From the NCBI RefSeq assembly GCF_020400585.1, contig NZ_JAINVF010000025.1, positions 38,875 to 102,874 of the forward strand: a stretch of 64,000 nucleotides of DNA, written 5' to 3'. The notes below the pieces were generated by a model, which saw only the letters and a list, made by a program, of their open reading frames with translations, was not told where the DNA came from and searched no databases. Below, piece by piece: positions 33,910 through 42,029 of the stretch. The position numbers and the translations under genes were made by a program. Numbering within the stretch: position 1 is the first letter of the stretch; the number at the start of each line of letters is the position of its first letter. Source of the DNA: Streptomyces sp. NK08204. GTDB taxonomy: Bacteria > Actinomycetota > Actinomycetes > Streptomycetales > Streptomycetaceae.

Positions 33910-34947
33910 GTGCTGCGCATCCTCGACGCCCGTACCGGTGAGTCCGTTGCCGCCGCGCCCGTCCGGCGCGGCCTGACCCGTATCGAGGCGCACGCCTGCG
34001 GCCTCGACCCGACGTCCCTGCGTGTGCTCCTCACCGCCGACGTCCTCGGCCGCGCACTGGAACTCGGCGGCACCCCCGTCTGGACGACACTCACCGCCGC
34101 CTGTGACCGCCCCGCACTCCGCACGGCGGCCACCACCCTCTCCGTCCGCCCCTTCGAGGACGGCCACGACCTCGCCTCGGGACTCGGCGAGGCCCAGGTC
34201 GTCCACGTGGCACCACAGGGTGCCGAGGACACCTGCGGCGAGGGAGCGGTGGTATCGGTGGCACCGGTGGAGTGGCCGCGCCGGGAGCCGCCGGGCGGGG
34301 CTGCGGAGGCTCCCGATGGCGCAGCAGGGGGGCCCGGTGGCGCTGGGCGCGGGCCGGACCAGGGTGCGGGTGGGCCGGACAGGACTGCGGACGGGCCGGA
34401 CGCCATGGATCGTCGTCCGGGCGGGCTGGAGCACGGTCCGGGCGGGCTGGACCGTGGTCCGGGCGGGTCGCGCCGTGCTGAGGACGGAGGAGGCCGGGTC
34501 GCGGACGCTCCGGCCGGTGCCGCGGCCCGCACCACCCCCCTACCCCCGTCCCGGCCCGCGCCCCGCCCCCTCCCCCCGCTGCCGGCCCTCCTGGCCGGCG
34601 CCGACATGGATTCCGCCGCCCTCCGCCTGGCCCTGCTCTCCGTCCCGCGGCGGGAACCGGTGCGGATGGACGGCGCCCTGTTGGAGAGCGCCGCGCGGTC
34701 GCTCGGGCGATGGCGGCGAGACGTTGCCGGATGGGCGCGGCAGCCCTCGCGGCCGGTGCCCGACGAGGTGCGCGCGCGGTTGCGCGCCGCCTGGGAGGAC
34801 GACCTGGACGTGCCCGCGGTCTTCGGCGTCCTGCGGGACGTGGCGAGCGGACCCGGCGTGCCGGACGGCGCCCGCTTCGAGACGTACGCCTACGCCGACC
34901 GGCTGCTCGCCCTCGACCTCGCCCGGGACCTCGGGAGCCTCGCGTGA
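33910..34947 (+). CDS. MshC/CysRS-like protein lacking catalytic core
   Basis: A 345-residue protein. Its first about 65 residues (LRILDARTGESVAAAPVRRG ... AHACGLDPTS ... ADVLGRALELGGTPVW) follow the start of cysteinyl-tRNA synthetase and of the mycothiol ligase MshC, but the HIGH motif is absent. Its last 115 residues (DSAALRLALLS, LESAARSLGRWRRDVAGWA, AWEDDLDVPAVFGVLRDV) match the anticodon-side DALR region of the same enzymes. The middle, with the zinc site and KMSKS in real enzymes, is replaced by a Gly/Pro/Asp/Arg-rich linker (about 115-225). It cannot activate cysteine. GTGA overlap couples it to the SixA gene. Function unknown. Confidence 0.7.
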   Translation: MLRILDARTGESVAAAPVRRGLTRIEAHACGLDPTSLRVLLTADVLGRALELGGTPVWTTLTAACDRPALRTAATTLSVRPFEDGHDLASGLGEAQVVHVAPQGAEDTCGEGAVVSVAPVEWPRREPPGGAAEAPDGAAGGPGGAGRGPDQGAGGPDRTADGPDAMDRRPGGLEHGPGGLDRGPGGSRRAEDGGGRVADAPAGAAARTTPLPPSRPAPRPLPPLPALLAGADMDSAALRLALLSVPRREPVRMDGALLESAARSLGRWRRDVAGWARQPSRPVPDEVRARLRAAWEDDLDVPAVFGVLRDVASGPGVPDGARFETYAYADRLLALDLARDLGSLA

Positions 34948-35525
34948 TCGAGCGGGCGGGCGCGGGCCCGCTGCGTCGTCTGGTGGTGCTGCGGCACGCC
35001 AAGTCCGCCTGGCCCGAGGGCGTCGAGGACCACCGTCGCCCCTTGGCGCCGCGCGGTCTCAGGGACGCCCCGGCCGCCGGGCGCGCCCTCGCCGAGGCCG
35101 ACTGCCTGCCCGATCTCGCCCTGTGCTCCACCGCCGTACGCGCCCGCCGTACCTGGGAGCTGTCCTCCGCGCAGTGGGGCACCCCGCCCCAGGTCCGCTA
35201 CGACCGGCGGCTGTACGGGGCCACCGCGCACGAGGTGCTGGAGGTCGTGCGCGAGACACCGGCCGAGGTGGAGACGCTGCTGGTGATCGGCCACAACCCG
35301 GGTCTGGAGGATCTGGTCCTGCAACTGGCCGGCGACGGCCTGGACGACACGCTGGACCGGGTCCGCGTGAAGTTCCCCACGTCCGCGATCGCCGTACTGG
35401 CCTGGCGCGGCACCGGCTGGCCGGCCCTCGCCCCGGGCGTGGCCCTGCTGACGTCGTTCACCGTGCCGCGGGGCGAGAAGAAGGGGAAGAAGGGAGGGGA
35501 GGGAGACGACCGGGGAGAGAGGTAG
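34944..35525 (+). CDS. SixA-type histidine phosphatase
   Basis: A 193-residue histidine phosphatase of the SixA branch. The catalytic RHAK motif is in RRLVVLRHAKSAWPEG (His about 18), DHRRPLAPRGLRDA follows, and the second His is in LLVIGHNPGLEDLVLQLAG. E. coli SixA dephosphorylates phosphohistidine on a PTS-type protein; here the target is unknown. The start GTG overlaps the preceding stop codon by four bases, so the two are translationally coupled. The C-terminal tail is Lys/Gly/Glu-rich (EKKGKKGGEGDD) and probably disordered. Confidence 0.88.
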   Translation: MIERAGAGPLRRLVVLRHAKSAWPEGVEDHRRPLAPRGLRDAPAAGRALAEADCLPDLALCSTAVRARRTWELSSAQWGTPPQVRYDRRLYGATAHEVLEVVRETPAEVETLLVIGHNPGLEDLVLQLAGDGLDDTLDRVRVKFPTSAIAVLAWRGTGWPALAPGVALLTSFTVPRGEKKGKKGGEGDDRGER

Positions 35526-35553
35526 CGCGGACCGGCGGGGGTGCGGCTGCGCT

Positions 35554-35565
35554 TAGGCTTGCGGG
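35554..35565 (+). promoter_or_regulatory. -10 hexamer of probable leaderless gene
   Basis: TAGGCT at 35554-35559, six bases, then ATG at 35566; no Shine-Dalgarno in the six bases. Confidence 0.45.
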
Positions 35566-36192
35566 ATGCAGGACGAGTACCGCACAGTCGCCCGCGCGGG
35601 CGTGCACGAGACCGAGGTCAACCGCTCCCGCTTCCTGTGTGCGCTCGCCCCGGCGGCCACCGAGCAGGAGGCGCAGGAGTTCCTCGCCGCGGTCCGCAAG
35701 GAGCACGCCGACGCCACCCACAACTGCTGGGCGTACGTCATCGGTGCCGATGCGGCCGTCCAGAAGGCCAGCGACGACGGGGAACCGGGCGGCACGGCCG
35801 GTGTTCCCATGCTCCAGATGCTGCTGCGCCGCGACATGCGGTACGTCGTCGCTGTCGTCACCCGCTACTACGGCGGGGTCAAGCTCGGCGCGGGCGGGCT
35901 GATCCGGGCGTACGGCGGGGCGGTCGGCGAGGCCATCGACACCCTCGGCACGATCACCCGGCGCCGCTTCCGGCTGGCCACGGTCACCGTCGACCACCAG
36001 CGCGCGGGCAAGGTGCAGAACGACCTGCGGTCCACGGGACGCGAGGTGCGGGACGTGCGCTACGGCGAGGCCGTCACCATCGAGATCGGCCTGCCGGACG
36101 CCGACGTGGACGCCTTCCGGGCGTGGCTGGCCGATGCGACGGCGGGCACGGCCGGGTTCGAGCTGGGCGGGGAGGCGTACGGCGACGCCTGA
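35566..36192 (+). CDS. YigZ/IMPACT family protein
   Basis: A 208-residue member of the UPF0029/IMPACT family (YigZ in E. coli). The N-terminal domain has SRFLCALAPAATEQEAQEFLAAV, the signature THNCWAYVIG, SDDGEPGGTAGVPMLQMLLRRDM and VVAVVTRYYGGVKLGAGGLIRAYGGAV. The C-terminal half is the DUF1949 ferredoxin-like domain. Members bind ribosomes or nucleic acids and are linked to translation control; in eukaryotes IMPACT acts on GCN1. It lies 40 bases after sixA and probably has its own leaderless start. Confidence 0.9.
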   Translation: MQDEYRTVARAGVHETEVNRSRFLCALAPAATEQEAQEFLAAVRKEHADATHNCWAYVIGADAAVQKASDDGEPGGTAGVPMLQMLLRRDMRYVVAVVTRYYGGVKLGAGGLIRAYGGAVGEAIDTLGTITRRRFRLATVTVDHQRAGKVQNDLRSTGREVRDVRYGEAVTIEIGLPDADVDAFRAWLADATAGTAGFELGGEAYGDA

Positions 36193-36219
36193 CATCAGCG
36201 CGATGTCAGACCCCGCCGT

Positions 36220-36233
36220 TAACCTCGGGGATC
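36220..36233 (+). promoter_or_regulatory. -10 hexamer before sbcD
   Basis: TAACCT at 36220-36225, eight bases, then ATG at 36234. GGGG within the spacer is too close to serve as a good ribosome site. Confidence 0.35.
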
Positions 36234-37397
36234 ATGAGACTGCTGCACACGTCCGACTGGCATCTCGGCCGGGCCTTCCACCGGGTGAACATGCTCGGTG
36301 CCCAGGCCGAGTTCATCGGTCACCTCGTCACCACCGTCCGCGAACGCGGCGTGGACGCGGTGCTCGTGGCGGGGGACGTGTACGACCGCGCGGTGCCTCC
36401 GCTCGCCGCGGTCGAGCTGTTCGACGACGCCCTGCACAGGCTCGCGGACCTCGGTGTGCCCACGGTGATGATCTCCGGGAACCACGACTCGGCACGCCGC
36501 CTGGGCGTCGGCGCCGGACTCCTCGACCGCGCGGGCATCCACCTGCGCACCGAGCCGTCCGCCGTCGGCACCCCGGTGGTGCTGGCCGACGACCACTCGG
36601 ACGTGGCCTTCTACGGTCTGCCCTACCTCGAACCGGCCCTGGTCAAGGAGGAGTTCGCGGTGGACAGGGCGGGGCACGAGGCCGTGCTCGGCGCCGCCAT
36701 GGACCGGGTCCGCGCCGACCTCGCCACACGCCCGCGGGGTACCCGTTCCGTCGTCCTCGCCCACGCCTTCGTCACCGGCGGCCGGGCCAGCGACAGTGAA
36801 CGGGACATCACCGTCGGCGGGGTGGCCGCCGTACCGGCCGGGATCTTCGACGGCGTCGACTACGTGGCCCTCGGGCATCTGCACGGCTGTCAGACCCTCA
36901 CCGAGCGCGTCCGCTACTCGGGTTCCCCGCTCGCCTACTCCTTCTCCGAGGCCGACCACCGCAAGAGCATGTGGCTCGTCGACCTCGACGCCGACGGAGC
37001 CGTCACCGCCGAGCGCGTCGACTGCCCCGTGCCCCGCCCCCTCGCCCGCGTCCGCGGCACCCTGGAGGACCTCCTCGCCGACCCGGAGCTGACCCGCCAC
37101 GAGGACTCCTGGATCGAGGCCACCCTCACCGACCCGGTCCGCCCCACCGACCCCATGGCCCGGCTCACCGAGCGCTTCCCGCACACCCTCAGCCTGGTCT
37201 TCGCCCCCGAACGGGCACCGGACGACCCCCAGGTCTCCTACGCCCGGCGGCTCGTGGGCCGCAGCGACCAGCAGATCGCCCAGGACTTCGTCGCCCACGT
37301 GCGCGGCGCCGGGCCCGATGAGCAGGAGGCGGCCGTGCTCAGTGAGGCCTTCGACGCGGTCCGCGCCGACGACGCGGTGCGCGAGGGGGCGCGGTGA
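36234..37397 (+). CDS. sbcD: Exonuclease subunit SbcD
   Basis: A 387-residue metallophosphoesterase, the nuclease partner of SbcC (Mre11 homologue). All metal motifs are present: TSDWHLGR near residue 6, GDVYD about 47, SGNHDS about 82, VLAHAF about 175 and GHLHG about 210. The complex cuts DNA ends and hairpins. The stop overlaps the sbcC start (GTGA), so both subunits are translationally coupled. A second capping-like C-terminal region ends with EGAR. Confidence 0.95.
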   Translation: MRLLHTSDWHLGRAFHRVNMLGAQAEFIGHLVTTVRERGVDAVLVAGDVYDRAVPPLAAVELFDDALHRLADLGVPTVMISGNHDSARRLGVGAGLLDRAGIHLRTEPSAVGTPVVLADDHSDVAFYGLPYLEPALVKEEFAVDRAGHEAVLGAAMDRVRADLATRPRGTRSVVLAHAFVTGGRASDSERDITVGGVAAVPAGIFDGVDYVALGHLHGCQTLTERVRYSGSPLAYSFSEADHRKSMWLVDLDADGAVTAERVDCPVPRPLARVRGTLEDLLADPELTRHEDSWIEATLTDPVRPTDPMARLTERFPHTLSLVFAPERAPDDPQVSYARRLVGRSDQQIAQDFVAHVRGAGPDEQEAAVLSEAFDAVRADDAVREGAR

Positions 37398-40384
37398 GGC
37401 TGCACCGGCTCGACATCACCGCCTTCGGGCCCTTCGGCGGTTCCCAGACCGTCGACTTCGACGCGCTGTCCGCCGCCGGGCTCTTCCTGCTGCACGGCCC
37501 GACCGGCGCCGGCAAGACCTCCGTCCTGGACGCCGTCTGCTACGCCCTGTACGGCACCGTGCCCGGCTCCCGGCAGAGCGGCCAGGGCATGAACCTGCGC
37601 AGCGACCACGCCGAACCGGGCACCCGCACCGAGGTTCGGCTCGAACTGACCGTCGCCGGGCGCCGGTTGGAGGTCACCCGGCAGCCGCCCCGGGAGCGGG
37701 CGAAGCTGCGCGGCAAGGGCACGACGGTCGACAAGGCCCAGACCTGGCTGCGGGAGTACGACAGCACGGCCGGCGCCTGGCGGGACCGCAGCCGCTCCCA
37801 CCAGGAGATCGGCGAGGAGATCACCCAGCTGCTCGGCATGAGCCGCGAACAGTTCTGCCAGGTCGTCCTGCTGCCCCAGGGCGATTTCGCGCGCTTCCTG
37901 CGCGCCGACGCCGAGGCCCGCGGCCGGCTGCTGGGCCGCCTCTTCGACACCCAGCGCTTCGCCGACGTCGAGAAGCGGCTCGCCGAGCGCCGCCGCGCCA
38001 CCGAGGCCCGGGTGCGCGAAGGGGACGCCGCGCTGCTCGCCGACGCACACCGCATGCAGCAGGAGGCGGGCGGCACCATGGAGCTGCCCGACCTCGCCCC
38101 GGGCGACCCGGGCCTGGCCGAGGCCGTGCTCGGTGCCGCCGCCGTCGCCCGCAGCACCGCCCGCGAACGCCTCACCCTCGCCCACAGCCGGCTCACCGCC
38201 GCCGAGTCCGCCCGTGCCACGGCCCGGCGCACCCTGGAGGACGTACGCGAACTCGCCCGGCTGCAAAGCCGGTTCGCCGAGGCGCAGGAGCGCGCCGAGC
38301 GGCTGAGGGAGCGGGCCGGTGCGCACCGCGCCGCCCAGGAACGTATGGAGCGCTCCCGGAAGGCGGAAGCGGTGGCGCCCGCGCTGGAGCTGCGGGAGGC
38401 CGCAGAGAGGGAGCACGACAGAGCCGCTCGTGCCGAGGCACGCGCGCGCGGGATGCTGCCCGACTCCTTCGCCGCCGCCGGACCGGCGGGTCTGGCCGCC
38501 GCCGCCCGCCGCCTCGCCGAGGAGCTGGGCGGCCTGGAGTCGGCCCGGCGTGCCGAGCGCCGGCTCGCCGAACTGGCCGAGGAACAGGCCGGGCTCGACC
38601 GGCAGGAGCGCGCCGACGAGGACGTCCTGCGCGAGGCCGACGCCTGGCTCGCCGACTGGGACGCCACCCGCGCGAGCCTCCAGTCCCGCGTCGACGCGGC
38701 CCAGGAGAGCGCCACCCGCGCCGAACAGCTCGCCGTCCGGCGCGAACCCGCCCGCAGGCGGCTCGACGCAGCCCGCCTGCGGGACCAGCTGGCCGGAGAC
38801 CTGGAGCAGGCCCTGCAACGCGCCCACACCTCCCGGCAGGCCGCCCTGGACGCCCGCACCCGCTGGCTCGACCTCAAGGAACAGCGCCTGAACGGCATCG
38901 CCGCCGAACTGGCCGCGCACCTAGTCGACGGCGAACCCTGCGCCGTCTGCGGGGCCACCGAACATCCCGCGCCCGCCCGCAAGGTCGCCGGACACGTCGA
39001 CCGCGACGCCGAGGAACGCGCCCTCGCCGCCCACCAGCGGGCCGAGGAGCAGCACGCCGAGGACGAGCGGCGCCTCGGCGTGGTCCGCGAGGCCCTGGCA
39101 GCGGCCGGCGCCGAGGCGGGCGACACCCCCGCCGCCCGGCTCGCCGCCGAGGCCGAGGAACTGGAACAGGAGTACGCCCGCGCACGCCGCGAGGGCTCCG
39201 CCCTGCACGCCGCCCGCGAGGAGCTGAGGCGCGCCGAGCACGAGCGGGAACGGCGGCTGGCCGACCGTCAGCAGGCCGCCGTGCGTGCCGCCTCACGGCT
39301 CACCCGGCGCGACACCCTGGAGCGGGAACGGACGGCCCTGCGGACGGAGCTGGACCGCGCCCGCGGCACCGCGGCGAGTGTGGCCGCGCGCGCCGCGCAA
39401 CTGGAGCGGCAGACGGCCCTGCTCACCGAGGCGGCCGACGCCGCGCGCGCCGCCGAGGACGCAGCCCAGCGCCTGAAGGACGCCGACGCCCGTCTCGCCG
39501 ACGCCGCCTACCGCGCCGGCTTCGACACACCGCAGGCCGCGGCCGGCGCCCTCCTCGACGCCGCCGCCCACCGCGAGCTGCAACACCGCCTCGATGCCTG
39601 GCAGACCGAAGAGGCCGCGGTCCGCGCGATGCTCGCCGAGGCCGGCACGGCCGCCGCCGCCCAGCAGCCGCCCGCCGATGTCGCCACGGCGCAACAGGCC
39701 ATGGCCGAGGCGGAACGGCGGCTGCAGGAGGCCGCCTCCGCACGCGACGCCGCCGCCCGCTGCTGCACCGAGCTGGACCGGCTCTCCGCCCGCGCCACCG
39801 ACGGGGTACGACGCCTGGCGCCGCTGCGCGCCGAGTACGACCGGGTGGCCCGCATGGCCTCGCTCACCGCGGGCACCTCGGCCGACAACGACCGCAAGAT
39901 GCGCCTGGAGTCGTACGTGCTGGCCGCCCGCCTGGAACAGGTCGCCGCCGCCGCCACCGTACGCCTCCAGCGCATGTCCTCGGGCCGCTACACCCTCGTC
40001 CACTCCGACGACCGCACCGGACGCGGGCGCAGCGGTCTCGGGCTGCACGTGGTCGACGCCTGGACCGGCCGCGAACGGGACACCGCCACCCTGTCCGGCG
40101 GCGAGACCTTCTTCGCCTCCCTCGCGCTCGCCCTCGGCCTCGCGGACGTCGTCACGGACGAGGCCGGAGGCGTCAGCCTCGACACCCTCTTCATCGACGA
40201 GGGCTTCGGCAGCCTCGACGACCAGGCCCTGGACGAGGTCCTGGACGTCCTCGACGGCCTGCGGGAACGCGACCGCAGCGTCGGCATCGTCAGCCATGTC
40301 GCCGACCTGCGCCGCCGGATCCACGCCCAGCTGGAGGTGGTCAAGGGGCGGTCGGGGTCCGTGCTGCGGCAGCGGGGCGTGTGA
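37394..40384 (+). CDS. sbcC: Exonuclease ATPase subunit SbcC
   Basis: A 996-residue SMC/Rad50-like ATPase. Walker A GPTGAGKT at 35-42, Q-loop region QVVLLPQGDFARFLRA, then long coiled coils rich in Ala, Arg and Glu. The zinc hook is CAVC with Cys516 and Cys519 in EPCAVCGATEHPAPA, followed by the second coiled coil arm. Signature LSGGETFFASLALALGLAD begins at about 900 and Walker B TLFIDEGFGSLD at about 932. With SbcD it processes DNA ends and palindromes. The arms are a little shorter than in E. coli SbcC (1048 residues). It converges on the Lrp gene with three bases between. Confidence 0.95.
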   Translation: MRLHRLDITAFGPFGGSQTVDFDALSAAGLFLLHGPTGAGKTSVLDAVCYALYGTVPGSRQSGQGMNLRSDHAEPGTRTEVRLELTVAGRRLEVTRQPPRERAKLRGKGTTVDKAQTWLREYDSTAGAWRDRSRSHQEIGEEITQLLGMSREQFCQVVLLPQGDFARFLRADAEARGRLLGRLFDTQRFADVEKRLAERRRATEARVREGDAALLADAHRMQQEAGGTMELPDLAPGDPGLAEAVLGAAAVARSTARERLTLAHSRLTAAESARATARRTLEDVRELARLQSRFAEAQERAERLRERAGAHRAAQERMERSRKAEAVAPALELREAAEREHDRAARAEARARGMLPDSFAAAGPAGLAAAARRLAEELGGLESARRAERRLAELAEEQAGLDRQERADEDVLREADAWLADWDATRASLQSRVDAAQESATRAEQLAVRREPARRRLDAARLRDQLAGDLEQALQRAHTSRQAALDARTRWLDLKEQRLNGIAAELAAHLVDGEPCAVCGATEHPAPARKVAGHVDRDAEERALAAHQRAEEQHAEDERRLGVVREALAAAGAEAGDTPAARLAAEAEELEQEYARARREGSALHAAREELRRAEHERERRLADRQQAAVRAASRLTRRDTLERERTALRTELDRARGTAASVAARAAQLERQTALLTEAADAARAAEDAAQRLKDADARLADAAYRAGFDTPQAAAGALLDAAAHRELQHRLDAWQTEEAAVRAMLAEAGTAAAAQQPPADVATAQQAMAEAERRLQEAASARDAAARCCTELDRLSARATDGVRRLAPLRAEYDRVARMASLTAGTSADNDRKMRLESYVLAARLEQVAAAATVRLQRMSSGRYTLVHSDDRTGRGRSGLGLHVVDAWTGRERDTATLSGGETFFASLALALGLADVVTDEAGGVSLDTLFIDEGFGSLDDQALDEVLDVLDGLRERDRSVGIVSHVADLRRRIHAQLEVVKGRSGSVLRQRGV

Positions 40385-40387
40385 CGG

Positions 40388-40834
40388 TCAGCGGCCCAGC
40401 GGACGCCGGGGCAGCGGGGAGGAGTACACCACGCTCGTGGTGACCGAGCCGAGCGCGCCGATCTTCCCGGAGACCTCCTCCAGGTGGGACATGGACCGCG
40501 CGGCGACCTTGATGACGAAGCAGTCGTCGCCCGTGACGTGGTGCGCCTCCAGGATCTCGGGCGTCGCCGCCACCAGGTCGTGGAAGGGCTTGTAGTTGCC
40601 GTTCGGGTAGCGCAGGCGGACGAACGCGAGTATCGGCAGACCGAGGCGCTCGGGGTCGACGACCGCCGCGTAGCCCTGGATGACGCCGGCCTCCTCCAGC
40701 CGCCGGACCCGCTCGGTCACGGCGCTCGACGACATGGAGACGGCACGCGCCAGCTCGGCGTAGCTGGCCCGGCCGTCCCGCTGGAGGACGTCCAGGATGT
40801 GCCAGTCGGTGGCATCCGGGGAATACACGGTCAT
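40388..40834 (-). CDS. Lrp/AsnC family regulator
   Basis: A 148-residue Lrp-type regulator. The N-terminal helix-turn-helix is ILDVLQRDGRASYAELARAVSMSSSAVTERVRRLEEAGVIQGYAAVV; the C-terminal half is the RAM ligand domain with FVIKVAARSMSHLEEVSGKIGALGSVTTSVVYSS. It is divergent from a rhodanese-like gene, its likely target; a ligand such as a sulfur amino acid or branched-chain amino acid is inferred. The ATG at 40834 is used; upstream in-frame starts would extend it by 12 residues without similarity. Confidence 0.88.
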   Translation of the reverse strand: MTVYSPDATDWHILDVLQRDGRASYAELARAVSMSSSAVTERVRRLEEAGVIQGYAAVVDPERLGLPILAFVRLRYPNGNYKPFHDLVAATPEILEAHHVTGDDCFVIKVAARSMSHLEEVSGKIGALGSVTTSVVYSSPLPRRPLGR

Positions 40835-40915
40835 CCGCGATGGATAGCAGGGAAAACCCCGGCAGATCAAGGGGAACGCCGGGAATCAGCACTTCAGCGA
40901 GCGGGCCGGGGGTCA

Positions 40916-40928
40916 TAGATTTTCAGTC
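40916..40928 (+). promoter_or_regulatory. -10 hexamer of rhodanese gene
   Basis: TAGATT at 40916-40921 then seven bases and ATG at 40929; leaderless start likely. The 94-base gap to the divergent Lrp gene is AT-richer than its surroundings. Confidence 0.45.
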
Positions 40929-41432
40929 ATGATCACTACGAAGTCCGCAACCACCGGCAACTCCACGACGCCCGTGAACCCCGTCCTGCGCGTCGCCCCC
41001 GCCGCGCCGGCCGAGGCCGCCGCTCACTTCCGGGCCGGCCTCGCCTTCCACGCCGACGTCTCCGACGTGGCCGCGGCGCTCGCGGCCGGCGGCGACCCCG
41101 GCTTCGTCGTGCTGGACTCCCGCTCCACCGAGTCCTGGGACCAGGGGCACATCCCAGGAGCCGTCCACCTGCCGACCGCGCTCATCCCCGAGCAGGCCGG
41201 TCAACTCCTCGACAGGTCCGTGCCGGTGGTGACGTACTGCTGGGGCCCCGGCTGCAACGGCGCCGCCCGCGCCGCCCTCGCCCTGGCCGAACTCGGCTAC
41301 CGGGTCAAGGAGATGCTCGGCGGCTTCGAGTACTGGGTCCGCGAGGGCTTCGAGTACGAGACCTGGCAGGGCCCCGCCCGCCGCGACGCCGATCCGCTGA
41401 CCGCGCCGGTCGAGGGCGCATGCGGTTGCTGA
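40929..41432 (+). CDS. Rhodanese-like domain protein
   Basis: A 167-residue single-domain rhodanese. It has FVVLDSRSTESWDQGHIPGAVHLP, the active-site loop YCWGPGCNGAARAALALAELGY with the sulfur-accepting Cys at about 104, and EMLGGFEYWVREGF. The tail ends EGACGC, two extra Cys that may bind metal or form a disulfide. Rhodaneses move sulfane sulfur; the true donor is unknown. The divergent Lrp/AsnC gene is the presumed regulator. Confidence 0.88.
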   Translation: MITTKSATTGNSTTPVNPVLRVAPAAPAEAAAHFRAGLAFHADVSDVAAALAAGGDPGFVVLDSRSTESWDQGHIPGAVHLPTALIPEQAGQLLDRSVPVVTYCWGPGCNGAARAALALAELGYRVKEMLGGFEYWVREGFEYETWQGPARRDADPLTAPVEGACGC

Positions 41433-41478
41433 GTCCGCGGGACATCCCCGCAAGGGAACCGGACCACTGGCTTCCGTG

Positions 41479-41490
41479 TAGGTTCTGCCC
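41479..41490 (+). promoter_or_regulatory. -10 hexamer of Imm21 gene
   Basis: TAGGTT at 41479-41484, six bases, then ATG at 41491; leaderless start likely. Confidence 0.45.
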
Positions 41491-42006
41491 ATGGTTCGAT
41501 ACGCGGATCCAGGCACCCTGGAGTGGGTGGAGTCGGGCGGCGGCCCGCTGATAGCGATACCGGAGGCGGTGCTGCCGTTCTGGGCGGGCGCGGACAGCTC
41601 CGAACCCGCCACGGACTACGACCGGGCGTGCGAGGTCGACGGGTACGTGGGACTGCTCCCGGTCGGCGACAGTGCGGCGCTGGTGTTCGGCGACGACCCC
41701 GCCTCGACGTCCTTCCTGCCGGACCACGGCACCTTCGTACGGTGGGCCGCCGCCGACTCGGAGGAGGAACTGCTCGCCGGCGTCCCCGACGCCCTGGACT
41801 CGGCGCTGTGGGCACCCGAGATCCACTGGCAGGTGCCCGGACCGGTGCTGCTGTTCGACTCGGCCTGGCCGGGCGGGACGGCGGACCGCACCGAACACCT
41901 GCGCGTCCCCCTGGAAGCGGGCAGGTACGCGGTGCGTGCCGCCTACGTCCAGCCGGGACCTGAGACCTGGGTCGGGCTGGTTCAGCTCAGACGGCTCGCG
42001 AACTGA
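41491..42006 (+). CDS. Imm21 family immunity-like protein
   Basis: A 171-residue protein of the Imm21 family: LEWVESGGGPLIAIPEAVLPFW at the start and YDRACEVDGYVGLLPVGDSAALVFGDDPASTSFLPDHGTFVRW in the middle. Imm21 proteins were described as predicted immunity factors of polymorphic toxin systems. No toxin gene is adjacent, so it may be an orphan immunity protein, or have a general function in Streptomyces, where such orphan copies are common. It converges on the P450 gene. Confidence 0.7.
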   Translation: MVRYADPGTLEWVESGGGPLIAIPEAVLPFWAGADSSEPATDYDRACEVDGYVGLLPVGDSAALVFGDDPASTSFLPDHGTFVRWAAADSEEELLAGVPDALDSALWAPEIHWQVPGPVLLFDSAWPGGTADRTEHLRVPLEAGRYAVRAAYVQPGPETWVGLVQLRRLAN

Positions 42007-42029
42007 CCGCGGTCACCCGCCCCCGGGGG

